Assembly (NCBI RefSeq): GCF_000003815.2
Contig: NC_049980.1
Coordinates: forward strand, 7,500,629 to 7,564,628
Source: Branchiostoma floridae
Lineage: Eukaryota; Chordata; Leptocardii; Amphioxiformes; Branchiostomatidae
DNA length: 64,000 bases
Direction: 5' to 3'
The first letter of the stretch is position 1. Every line of letters starts with the position of its first letter. A program made the translations under genes and the position numbers. The notes under the pieces were generated by a model that worked only from the letters and a program-made list of their open reading frames with translations, was not told where the DNA came from and did not search any database. Positions 43,969-55,144 of this stretch are shown here, in pieces.

Positions 43969-44230
43969 TTTGGGTCGATCTGGGGAAATTTCGTTTTAGC
44001 ACCCCAAAAACTTTCCTCAGGTCCGCGCCATTGCCAAAATGCCCTTTTGGGCCCAAAACGGGCCATCTGGGTCGATCTCGGGAAATTTCATTTTAGCACC
44101 CCAAAAACTTTCCGCAGGCCCGCGACTTTGCCAAAATGCCATTTTGGGCCCCAAACGGGCCATCTGGGCCGATCTGGGGAAATTTCATTTTTGGACCCCA
44201 AAAACTTTCCTCAGGTCCGCGCCTTTGCCA
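43969..44230. repeat. Divergent satellite units with internal deletion
   Basis: At 43969 CCATTTTGGG joins directly to TCGATCTGGGG, dropping about 26 bp of the unit. The next units read TTTTAGCACCCC in place of TTTTTGGACCCC and CTCAGG in place of CGCAGG. A similar deletion recurs at 49864. Confidence 0.85.
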
Positions 44231-47171
44231 AAATGCCATTTTGGGTCCAAAACGGGCCATCTGGGTCGATCTGGGGAAATTTCATTTTTGGACCCCAAAA
44301 ACTTTCCGCAGGTCCGCGCCTTTGCAAAAATGCCATTTTGGGCCCAAAACGGGCCATCTGGGTCGATCTGGGGAAATTTCATTTTTGGACCCCGAAAACT
44401 TTCCGCAGGTCCGCGGACTTTGCAAAAATGCCATTTTGGGCCCAAAACGGGCCATCTGGGTCGATCTGGGGAAATTTCATTTTTGGACCCCGAAAACTTT
44501 CCGCAGGTCCGCGCCTTTGCAAATTTGCCATTTTGGGCCCAAAACGCGCCATCTGGGTCGATCTGGGGAAATTTCATTTTTGGACCCCGAAAACTTTCCG
44601 CAGGTCCGCGCCTTTGCAAAAATGCCATTTTGGGCCCAAAACGGGCCATCTCGGTCGATCTGGGGAAATTTCATTTTTGGACCCCGAAAACTTTCCGCAG
44701 GTCCGCGCCTTTGCAAAAATGCCATTTTGGGCCCAAAACGGGCCATCTCGGTCGATCTGGGGAAATTTCATTTTTGGACCCCGAAAACTTTCCGCAGGTC
44801 CGCGCCTTTGCAAAAATGCCATTTTGGGCCCAAAACGGGCCATCTCGGCCGGTGTGGGGAAATTTCATTTTTGGACCCCGAAAACTTTCCGCAGGTCCGC
44901 GCCTTTGCAAAAATGCCATTTTGGGCCCAAAACGGGCCATCTCGGCCGGTGTGGGGAAATTTCATTTTTGGACCCCGAAAACTTTCCGCAGGTCCGCGCC
45001 TTTGCAAAAATGCCATTTTGGGCCCAAAACGGGCCATCTCGGCCGGTGTGGGGAAATTTCATTTTTGGACCCCGAAAACTTTCCGCAGGTCCGCGCCTTT
45101 GCAAAAATGCCATTTTGGGCCCAAAACGGGCCATCTCGGCCGGTCTGGGGAAATTTCATTTTTGGACCCCGAAAACTTTCCGCAGGTCCGCGCCTTTGCA
45201 AAAATGCCATTTTGGGCCCAAAACGGGCCATCTCGGCCGGTCTGGGGAAATTTCATTTTTGGACCCCGAAAACTTTCCGCAGGTCCGCGCCTTTGCAAAA
45301 ATGCCATTTTGGGCCCAAAACGGGCCATCTCGGCCGGTCTGGGGAAATTTCATTTTTGGACCCCGAAAACTTTCCGCAGGTCCGCGCCTTTGCAAAAATG
45401 CCATTTTGGGCCCAAAACGGGCCATCTCGGTCGATCTGGGGAAATGTCATTTTTGGACCCCGAAAACTTTCCGCAGGTCCGCGCCTTTGCAAAATTGCCA
45501 TTTTGGGCCCAAAACGCGCCATCTGGGTCGATCTGGGGAAGTTTCATTTTTGGACCCCGAAAACTTTCCGCAGGTCCGCGCCTTTGCAAAAATGCCATTT
45601 TGGGCCCCAAACGGGCCATCTCGGTCGATCTGGGGAAATTTCATTTTTGGACCCCGAAAACTTTCCGCAGGTCCGCGCCTTTGCAAAAATGCCATTTTGG
45701 GCCCAAAACGGGCCATCTCGGCCGGTGTGGGGAAATTTCATTTTTGGACCCCGAAAACTTTCCGCAGGTCCGCGCCTTTGCAAAAATGCCATTTTGGGCC
45801 CAAAACGGGCCATCTCGGCCGGTGTGGGGAAATTTCATTTTTGGACCCCGAAAACTTTCCGCAGGTCCGCGCCTTTGCAAAAATGCCATTTTGGGCCCAA
45901 AACGGGCCATCTCGGCCGGTGTGGGGAAATTTCATTTTTGGACCCCGAAAACTTTCCGCAGGTCCGCGCCTTTGCAAAAATGCCATTTTGGGCCCAAAAC
46001 GGGCCATCTCGGTCGATCTGGGGAAATTTCATTTTTGGACCCCGAAAACTTTCCGCAGGTCCGCGCCTTTGCAAAAATGCCATTTTGGGCCCAAAACGGG
46101 CCATCTCGGTCGATCTGGGGAAATTTCATTTTTGGACCCCGAAAACTTTCCGCAGGTCCGCGCCTTTGCAAAAATGCCATTTTGGGCCCCAAACGGGCCA
46201 TCTCGGTCGATCTGGGGAAATTTCATTTTTGGACCCCGAAAACTTTCCGCAGGTCCGCGCCTTTGCAAATTTGCCATTTTGGGCCCCATACGGGCCATCT
46301 CGGTCTATCTGGGGAAATTTCATTTTTGGACCCCGAAAACTTTCCGCAGGTCCGCGCCTTTGCAAAAATGCCATTTTGGGCCCCAAACGGGCCATCTCGG
46401 TCGATCTGGGGAAATTTCATTTTTGGACCCCGAAAACTTTCCGCAGGTCCGCGCCTTTGCAAAAATGCCATTTTGGGCCCCAAACGGGCCATCTCGGTCG
46501 ATCTGGGGAAATTTCATTTTTGGACCCCGAAAACTTTCCGCAGGTCCGCGCCTTTGCAAAAATGACATTTTGGGCCCCATACGGGCCATCTCGGTCGATC
46601 TGGGGAAATTTCATTTTTGGACCCCGAAAACTTTCCGCAGGTCCGCGCCTTTGCAAAAATGCCATTTTGGGCCCAAAACGCGCCATCTGGGTCGATCTGG
46701 GGAAATTTCATTTTTGGACCCCGAAAACTTTCCGCAGGTCCGCGCCTTTGCAAAAATGCCATTTTGGGCCCAAAACGGGCCATCTCGGTCGATCTGGGGA
46801 AATTTCATTTTTGGACCCCGAAAACTTTCCGCAGGTCCGCGCCTTTGCAAAAATGCCATTTTGGGCCCAAAACGGGCCATCTCGGTCGATCTGGGGAAAT
46901 TTCATTTTTGGACCCCGAAAACTTTCCGCAGGTCCGCGCCTTTGCAAATTTGCCATTTTGGGCCCCATACGGGCCATCTCGGTCGATCTGGGGAAATTTC
47001 ATTTTTGGACCCCGAAAACTTTCCGCAGGTGCGCGCCTTTGCAAATATGCCATTTTGGGCCCAAAACGCGCCATCTGGGTCGATCTGGGGAAATTTCATT
47101 TTTGGACCCCGAAAACTTTCCGCAGGTCCGCGCTTTTGCAAAAATGCCATTTTGGGCCCAAAACGGGCCAT

Positions 47172-47893
47172 CTCGGTCGATCTGGGGACATTTCTTTTTT
47201 GACCCCCGAAAAGTGTCCGCAGGTCCGCGCCTTTGCAAAAATGCCATTTTGGGCCCAAAACGGGCCATCTCGGCCGGTCTGGGGACATTTCATTTTTGGA
47301 CCCCGAAAAGTGTCCGCAGGTCCGCGCCTTTGCAAAAATGCCATTTTGGGCCCAAAACGGGCCATCTCGGCCGGTCTGGGGACATTTCATTTTTGGACCC
47401 CGAAAAGTGTCCGCAGGTCCGCGCCTTTGCAAAAATGCCATTTTGGGCCCAAAACGGGCCATCTCGGCCGGTCTGGGGACATTTCATTTTTGGACCCCGA
47501 AAAGTGTCCGCAGGTCCGCGCCTTTGCAAAAATGCCATTTTGGGCCCAAAACGGGCCATCTCGGCCGGTCTGGGGACATTTCATTTTTGGACCCCGAAAA
47601 GTGTCCGCAGGTCCGCGCCTTTGCAAAAATGCCATTTTGGGCCCAAAACGGGCCATCTCGGCCGGTCTGGGGACATTTCATTTTTGGACCCCGAAAAGTG
47701 TCCGCAGGTCCGCGCCTTTGCAAAAATGCCATTTTGGGCCCAAAACGGGCCATCTCGGCCGGTCTGGGGACATTTCATTTTTGGACCCCGAAAAGTGTCC
47801 GCAGGTCCGCGCCTTTGCAAAAATGCCATTTTGGGCCCAAAACGGGCCATCTCGGCCGGTCTGGGGACATTTCATTTTTGGACCCCGAAAAGT
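47172..47893. repeat. Satellite variant block with GAAAAGTGTCCGC
   Basis: About seven adjacent units, nearly identical, carry GGGGACATTTC and GAAAAGTGTCCGC where the rest of the array has GGGGAAATTTC and GAAAACTTTCCGC. This variant appears nowhere else in the array. The block ends at the foreign insertion at 47894. Confidence 0.9.
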
Positions 47894-47998
47894 GAAGAGA
47901 TTAGCGAGTATAGCACGGCGGTCTGGATACCAGGCTAATAGAACACACGATCTGGGTAATCAGGCGACGAAACGCTTTACCGTTATCGCGGGCCCCCG
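47894..47998. other. Non-satellite interruption in the array
   Basis: About 105 bp that do not match the unit. On the minus strand it includes CTGGTATCCAGACCGCCG and TAATCTCTTC, resembling the small MITE at 54525-54613. The units just after it (to ~48130) are strongly diverged, as expected near an old array edge. Confidence 0.7.
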
Positions 47999-50900
47999 CC
48001 TTGCAAAATGCCATTTGGGGCCAAAAAGGGGCATCTTAGGTCGAACTGGGGAAATTTGTTTTTTGGACCCCAAAATTTTTCCGAAGGGCCCGCGCCTTTT
48101 CAAAAATGGCCATTTTGGGCCCAAAACGCGCCATCTGGGTCGATCTGGGGAAATTTCATTTTTGGACCCCGAAAACTTTCCGCAGGTCCGCGCCTTTGCA
48201 AAAATGCCATTTTGGGCCCAAAACGGGCCATCTCGGCCGGTGTGGGGAAATTTCATTTTTGGACCCCGAAAACTTTCCGCAGGTCCGCGCCTTTGCAAAA
48301 ATGCCATTTTGGGCCCAAAACGGGCCATCTCGGCCGGTGTGGGGAAATTTCATTTTTGGACCCCGAAAACTTTCCGCAGGTCCGCGCCTTTGCAAAAATG
48401 CCATTTTGGGCCCAAAACGGGCCATCTCGGCCGGTGTGGGGAAATTTCATTTTTGGACCCCGAAAACTTTCCGCAGGTCCGCGCCTTTGCAAAAATGCCA
48501 TTTTGGGCCCAAAACGGGCCATCTCGGCCGGTGTGGGGAAATTTCATTTTTGGACCCCGAAAACTTTCCGCAGGTCCGCGCCTTTGCAAAAATGCCATTT
48601 TGGGCCCAAAACGGGCCATCTCGGCCGGTGTGGGGAAATTTCATTTTTGGACCCCGAAAACTTTCCGCAGGTCCGCGCCTTTGCAAAAATGCCATTTTGG
48701 GCCCAAAACGGGCCATCTCGGCCGGTGTGGGGAAATTTCATTTTTGGACCCCGAAAACTTTCCGCAGGTCCGCGCCTTTGCAAAAATGCCATTTTGGGCC
48801 CAAAACGGGCCATCTCGGCCGGTGTGGGGAAATTTCATTTTTGGACCCCGAAAACTTTCCGCAGGTCCGCGCCTTTGCAAAAATGCCATTTTGGGCCCAA
48901 AACGGGCCATCTCGGCCGGTCTGGGGAAATTTCATTTTTGGACCCCGAAAACTTTCCGCAGGTCCGCGCCTTTGCAAATTTGCCATTTTGGGCCCAAAAC
49001 GCGCCATCTGGGTCGATCTGGGGAAATTTCATTTTTGGACCCCGAAAACTTTCCGCAGGTCCGCGCCTTTGCAAAAATGCCATTTTGGGCCCCATACGGG
49101 CCATCTGGGTCGATCTGGGGAAATTTCATTTTTGGACCCCGAAAACTTTCCGCAGGTCCGCGCCTTTGCAAAAATGCCATTTTGGGCCCAAAACGGGCCA
49201 TCTCGGTCGATCTGGGGAAATTTCATTTTTGGACCCCGAAAACTTTCCGCAGGTCCGCGCCTTTGCAAAAATGCCATTTTGGGCCCAAAACGCGCCATCT
49301 CGGTCGATCTGGGGAAATTTCATTTTTGGACCCCGAAAACTTTCCGCAGGTCCGCGCCTTTGCAAAAATGCCATTTTGGGCCCCAAACGGGCCATCTCGG
49401 TCGATCTGGGGAAATTTCATTTTTGGACCCCGAAAACTTTCCGCAGGTCCGCGCCTTTGCAAATTTGCCATTTTGGGCCCAAAACGCGCCATCTGGGTCG
49501 ATCTGGGGAAATTTCATTTTTGGACCCCGAAAACTTTCCGCAGGTCCGCGCCTTTGCAAAAATGCCATTTTGGGCCCAATACGGGCCATCTCGGTCGATC
49601 TGGGGAAATTTCATTTTTGGACCCCGAAAACTTTCCGCAGGTCCGCGCCGTTTGCAAAAATGCCATTTTGGGCCCAAAACGGGCCATCTCGGTCGATCTG
49701 GGGAAATTTCATTTTTGGACCCCGAAAACTTTCCGCAGGTCCGCGCCTTTGCAAAAATGCCATTTTGGGCCCAAAACGCGCCATCTGGGTCGATCTGGGG
49801 AAATTTCATTTTTGGACCCCCGAAAACTTTCCGCAGGTCCGCGCCTTTGCAAAAATGCCATTTTGGGTCGATCTGGGGAAATTTCATTCGTTTTGGACCC
49901 GCGAAAACTTTCCGCAGGTCCGCGCCTTTGCAAAAATGCCATTTTGGGCCCAAAACGGGCCATCTCGGTCGATCTGGGGAAATTTCATTTTTAGGACCCC
50001 CGAAAACTTTCCGCAGGTCCGCGCCTTTGCAAAAATGCCATTTTGGGCCCAAAACGGGCCATCTCGGTCGATCTGGGGAAATTTCATTTTTGGACCCCGA
50101 AAACTTTCCGCAGGTCCGCGCCTTTGCAAAAATGACATTTTGGGCCCCATACGGGCCATCTCGGTCGATCTGGGGAAATTTCATTTTTGGACCCCGAAAA
50201 CTTTCCGCAGGTCCGCGCCTTTGCAAAATTGCCATTTTGGGCCCAAAACGCGCCATCTGGGTCGATCTGGGGAAATTTCATTTTTGGACCCCGAAAACTT
50301 TCCGCAGGTCCGCGCCTTTGCAAAAATGCCATTTTGGGCCCCAAACGGGCCATCTCGGTCGATCTGGGGAAATTTCATTTTTGGACCCCGAAAACTTTCC
50401 GCAGGTCCGCGCCTTTGCAAAAATGCCATTTTGGGCCCCAAACGGGCCATCTCGGTCGATCTGGGGAAATTTCATTTTTGGACCCCGAAAACTTTCCGCA
50501 GGTCCGCGCCTTTGCAAAGATGCCATTTTGGGCCCCATACGGGCCATCTCGGTCGATCTGGGGAAATTTCATTTTTGGACCCCGTAAACTTTCCGCAGGT
50601 CCGCGCCTTTGCAAAAATGCCATTTTGGGCCCAAAACGGGCCATCTCGGCCGGTGTGGGGAAATTTCATTTTTGGACCCCGAAAACTTTCCGCAGGTCCG
50701 CGCCTTTGCAAAAATGCCATTTTGGGCCCAAAACGGGCCATCTCGGCCGGTGTGGGGAAATTTCATTTTTGGACCCCGAAAACTTTCCGCAGGTCCGCGC
50801 CTTTGCAAAAATGCCATTTTGGGCCCAAAACGGGCCATCTCGGCCGGTGTGGGGAAATTTCATTTTTGGACCCCGAAAACTTTCCGCAGGTCCGCGCCTT

Positions 50901-51429
50901 TGCAAAAATGCCATTTTGGGCCCAAAACGGGCCATCTCGGCCGGTGTGGGGAAATTTCATTTTTGGACCCCGAAAACTTTCCGCAGGTCCGCGCCTTTGC
51001 AAAAATGCCATTTTGGGCCCAAAACGGGCCATCTCGGCCGGTGTGGGGAAATTTCATTTTTGGACCCCGAAAACTTTCCGCAGGTCCGCGCCTTTGCAAA
51101 AATGCCATTTTGGGCCCAAAACGGGCCATCTCGGCCGGTGTGGGGAAATTTCATTTTTGGACCCCGAAAACTTTCCGCAGGTCCGCGCCTTTGCAAAAAT
51201 GCCATTTTGGGCCCAAAACGGGCCATCTCGGCCGGTCTGGGGAAATTTCATTTTTGGACCCCGAAAACTTTCCGCAGGTCCGCGCCTTTGCAAAAATGCC
51301 ATTTTGGGCCCAAAACGGGCCATCTCGGCCGGTGTGGGGAAATTTCATTTTTGGACCCCGAAAACTTTCCGCAGGTCCGCGCCTTTGCAAAAATGCCATT
51401 TTGGGCCCAAAACGGGCCATCTCGGTCGA

Positions 51430-52102
51430 TCTGGGGAAATTTCATTTTTGGACACCGACAACTTTTCGCAGGTCCGCGACTTTGCAAAAATGCCATTTTG
51501 GGCCCCACACGGGCCATCTCGGTCGATCTGGGGAAATTTCATTTTTGGACACGGAAAACTTTCCGCAGGTCCGCGCCTTTGCAAAATAGCCATTTTGGGC
51601 CCAAAACGCGCCATATAGGTCGATCTGGGGAAATGTCATTTTTGGACCCGGAAAACTTTCCGCAGGTCCGCGCCTTTGCAAAATTGCCATTTTGGGCCCA
51701 AAACGCGCCATATGGGTCGTTCTGGGGAAATGTCATTTTTGGACACGGAAGACTTTCCGCAGGTCCGCGCCTTTGCAAAAATGCCATTTTGGGCCCCAAA
51801 CTGGCCATATAGGTCGATCTGGGGAAATTTCATTTTTGGACCCGGAAAACTTTCCGCAGGTCCGCGTCTTTGCAAAAATGACATTTTGGGCCCCATACGG
51901 GCCATATCGGTCGATCTGGGGAAATTTCATTTTTGGACAGGTCCGCGTCTTTGCAAAAATGACATTTTGGGCCCCATACGGGCCATCTCGGTCGATCTGG
52001 GGAAATTTCATTTTTGGACCCCGAAAACTTTCCGCAGGTCCGCGCCTTTGCAAAATTGCCATTTTGGGCCCAAAACGCGCCATCTGGGTCGATCTGGGAA
52101 AT
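51430..52102. repeat. Diverged right edge of the satellite array
   Basis: Units from 51430 on carry scattered changes (GGACACCGACAAC, GGACACGGAAAAC, CCATATAGGTCG), and one unit is truncated at 51937 (GGACAGGTCCGCG). Edge units of satellites usually decay because they escape homogenisation, so the array probably ends near the gap. Confidence 0.7.
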
Positions 52103-52218
52103 NNNNNNNNNNNNNNNNNNNNNNNNNNNNNNNNNNNNNNNNNNNNNNNNNNNNNNNNNNNNNNNNNNNNNNNNNNNNNNNNNNNNNNNNNNNNNNNNNN
52201 NNTCACCCCGACACATTC

Positions 52219-52362
52219 AGGTACTCTCCAAGCAAAGGTTGAGTCGCGGGGATATAGTAGTAGTCGGGAAATTTACCAGCACACTCCTCTTACGGAGCGC
52301 GCCTGTAAATTTCCAGACTACTACTATATCTCCGCGACTCAACCTCTCCTTGGAGAGTACCT
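52219..52362. mobile_element. MITE with AGGTACTCTCCAAG termini
   Basis: The left arm AGGTACTCTCCAAGCAAAGG and the right arm, on the other strand, AGGTACTCTCCAAGGAGAGG continue as ~60 bp inverted repeats (both contain GGTTGAGTCGCGG and GATATAGTAGTAGTC). 144 bp in total. Shares its terminus with 8896-8970. Confidence 0.9.
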
Positions 52363-53467
52363 GTTTTCTATCTAAGGCATAGCAGAGGCCTGAGCGCTAT
52401 TTTCACATGGTGCATTTTACCTGCATACCCCTCTCAGATGGAGTGGAAGGGCATGGATCTGTCCAGTACTGGTTTGCACAATCCTGTGCTTCTGATCTTG
52501 TGTGATGAAGGCGATCCAATGTGGCTTAAAATGGATTTATTTTATGTTCGACCCTTTTCGCATCAAGGAAGAGAACCGACATGCGCCTAGCTCAACCCAG
52601 TCCTTGCCTGCCTGTCTCGTTTTCCTACAACTGGTAACTGCACTGCCGTAGATGATCTTGCAGTGTATGGCACACTTCTTCCACTGTGCCGCCAGTCACG
52701 CGCTCTTACGTTCTTGAGTAGATTTTCTTTCTCTCCGGGCGCCTTGTGTTGACGCTGGGCCTCGCCTCTGGTGTCCGCCTATGGAAGCGTTTGTGTACGT
52801 GCGGTCTCCATTCTGCTGGCAATCAGAGAACAAAACACTCTCAGAAACTCCTTCACTCCGAACATTGTGTTGGCGATTTTCCCCATATTGGCCAAGTGGT
52901 GCGGGCTAAGTGTCAAATTCTGGGGCCCCCTCATGCAATGAAATCACCTACTGGATGGCAGCTGTTCTCATCGTAGGTTCGAAGTATGGAGCTGACGTAG
53001 AATTTCGTAAAACTTTTCAATTCTATTGTAGTACGTAACTGGCGCCGTACATATGCGTTGCCAAAAATTTCCTTCAGTTGAATTTGGCAGTAATGATAAA
53101 TCATGTTTACTAGCGTCCCGATCGGATGTCCCGAGGTGTAGGAGTGTACTTATGGATTGAACCAGGGTTCTCAGAGCAAAACCATCTGGAGTGTCCATTA
53201 AACAGTGTGTCCAAATACGTTTTGATGCTAACGTACACATCATTGCATGGTGGCATAATAAGTCGACTTTCAGATTGTATAAGTAAGATAGCGAAGTTTT
53301 TATAGCACCCAGTCGGTGTAAAAATATGTGACTTTTACAGCTAGCTGCATATATTGTTTTCTGCAGTACAGAATGGCCCCAAAGCAGGGGGGGGGGGGTA
53401 AGAGTAAGCGTTGCGCAGTTGACAGCATCGTGCATACCCTCAGATTGAGTTCGTTGTTCGCGACCCA
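52363..53467. other. Stretch without a supportable gene
   Basis: A 166-codon minus-strand frame (52968-53468) is open but shows no domain, compositional bias or splice context. A poly(G) run stands at 53390-53398. Confidence 0.35.
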
Positions 53468-53839
53468 AACTATGGTATCATTGGAAAGGTCTCTTGGTGG
53501 GGAGTTGAAAACTGCAATCCGTTTCCGGATGGCTCTTGTTGTTGGCGAGTTATTCCCGTTTAAAGTTAAGCACCGATTACAGTAACCTAAAATGTGGATT
53601 TTTTAAAAGTGTCCGAAATAGGCAAACTATGGTATCATTGGAAAGGTCTCTTGGTGGGGAGTTGAAAACTGCAATCCGTTTCCGGATGGCTCTTGTTGTT
53701 GGCGAGTTATTCCCGTTTAAAGTTAAGCACCGATTACAGTAACCTAAAATGTGGATTTTTTAAAAGTGTCCGAAATAGGCAAACTATGGTATCATTGGAA
53801 AGGTCTCTTGGTGGGGAGTTGAAAACTGCAATCCGTTTT
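53468..53839. repeat. 157 bp tandem repeat running into a gap
   Basis: ACTATGGTATCATTGGAAAG starts at 53468, 53625 and 53782. The first two units are identical over all readable bases and the third is cut by the gap at 53840. More copies may be hidden in the gap. Confidence 0.92.
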
Positions 53840-53939
53840 NNNNNNNNNNNNNNNNNNNNNNNNNNNNNNNNNNNNNNNNNNNNNNNNNNNNNNNNNNNNN
53901 NNNNNNNNNNNNNNNNNNNNNNNNNNNNNNNNNNNNNNN

Positions 53940-54524
53940 GAGCAATCATCCTGATCACCGAGAAACCATCTGCATGACTTACCGCTGCATCCCCGTGTGT
54001 CTGGGTGTTGGTTTAGCTCCGTTGATGAGAGTAGTCAGCCTTTAGAGGAACAGACAACACACTTGTTCTCACACAGGCATCAGGGTTAGTCACTCACCAC
54101 CACCACATTACTTATAGTAGTGTTAGTGCATGGGAATATACAGCAACCAACATACCTCCTTCACACTACTTATTTTAGATACACCGAAACAGCAACCAAC
54201 ACTAGTCTGAAGAAAAGTTGGGTGAAGGGAAAGATTCTCATTCTTGTCTGTTTTTTATTTTTTTTGTTTGGTTTAAATCCATTCTGTCAAACAACATTTC
54301 TATTCACCACATTGCATTGTTTTGTTAGAAATTTATTAAAAGTCATTGTTAAAATGTCAAATTAGCCTTGTGCTGCCAGAGATTTTTAACGAATAAACCA
54401 TTTCTCTTTCTCTTTAACTAAGCATACCGATAATCAAATGTCTTTCAGTTGGGCATACAAGATTAAAGTCTTCTAGTATAAACTGTGATCATATGAAATT
54501 GAGTCTGCAGTAAGCCAATCTATT
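53940..54524. other. Non-coding stretch downstream of the coiled-coil gene
   Basis: AT-rich, with CTTTCTCTTTAAC and AATAAA-type words; nothing firmly recognised. Confidence 0.35.
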
Positions 54525-54613
54525 CTAGTCTGGTATCCAGCCATACTATAGATCCCAAATCTCTTCAGTCCTCTCAAGACTCGGGAGCTATAATACGGCG
54601 GGACACCAGTCTA
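54525..54613. mobile_element. Small inverted-repeat element (CTGGTATCCAG family)
   Basis: Left TAGTCTGGTATCCAGCC and right, on the other strand, TAGACTGGTGTCCCGCCG continue as imperfect ~40 bp arms meeting near 54570. Related sequence interrupts the satellite at 47894. Confidence 0.65.
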
Positions 54614-54810
54614 AATCTATTTTTAGTATACAGTAGAAGCCGTTTACTTCCACAGCCTCTTTGCCAGCATATTTCGTGCAATTATCTGGCTGGTGCAATA
54701 ATGTGAAGTTATCCAGCCGTGCAGTTGACAGTGTGCGTTAATCTGTTGTGCACCTAACTGGCTTCTACTGTACTGTTTTAATCAACTTAACAGTTAACTT
54801 CCAAAAATAC

Positions 54811-55144
54811 TTATAAATACCTGGGAATGCCACTGCTCCTCCGAGGTGACCTGGGACTTTTCTCCTCCTCCTCTCCCCCTGGAGTTCTGGGGAGGCTTCT
54901 CCGACCCCCCTCGGGTGAACCCGGCCCCCCCTCTCTGCTGCTACCCCCTGGACTGGTCTGTCCCGCCTGGCTCTTCCCAGCTCCGTCCGGCCTGCCAAAG
55001 ATTTTCCTCCAATCAGGAGTGCTGGTAGAAGTTCTGCCATGGGACACGCCATTTGGAGCATCAGTCTTCTTTGGGCTGATTGGTGCAGAGCTGGTGTGTG
55101 GCGGAGCAGTGTCATCAGAGAATGGTTCCTTCTTTGAAGAGTCA
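54811..55144 (-). CDS. Last coding exon of the coiled-coil protein, disordered tail
   Basis: 334 nt, entered with one base that completes a Gly codon from the previous exon. It reads DSSKKEPFSDDTAPPH, then TPDWRKIFGRPDG and SPRSPRRSSGIPRYL before TAA. Several SP sites (ISPKK, SPRSP) could be targets of proline-directed kinases. A second minus-strand frame is also open here but does not join the upstream exon, so I reject it. Confidence 0.75.

Larger units (their letters stand above)
41804..52102. repeat. 97 bp satellite array, about 105 copies
   Basis: Head-to-tail units of 97 bp run from one 100-N gap to another. The unit begins CCGCAGGTCCGCGCCTTTGC and includes the perfect palindrome TTTTGGGCCCAAAA and a GGGAAATTTCATTTTTGG stretch. 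Units differ mainly at GTCGATCTGG / CCGGTCTGG / CCGGTGTGG, at GCCCAAAACG / GCCCCAAACG / GCCCCATACG, and at GGGCC / GCGCC. Like units cluster in blocks. The consensus contains no stop word in the forward direction, so all three forward frames are open for thousands of bases (up to 1788 codons). True array length is unknown because both ends are gaps. Confidence 0.97.

Noticed and set aside
41804-52102. Giant open reading frames (up to 1788 codons) or a CRISPR-like array in the 97 bp repeats
   Set aside because: Openness comes from a stop-free satellite unit and is present in three frames at once; there is no start context, domain or spacer. Units are joined directly, so it is not CRISPR.
52968-53468. 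166-codon minus-strand frame
   Set aside because: No domain, signal, repeat or splice context, and it overlaps a poly(G) run and the start of the 157 bp repeat.
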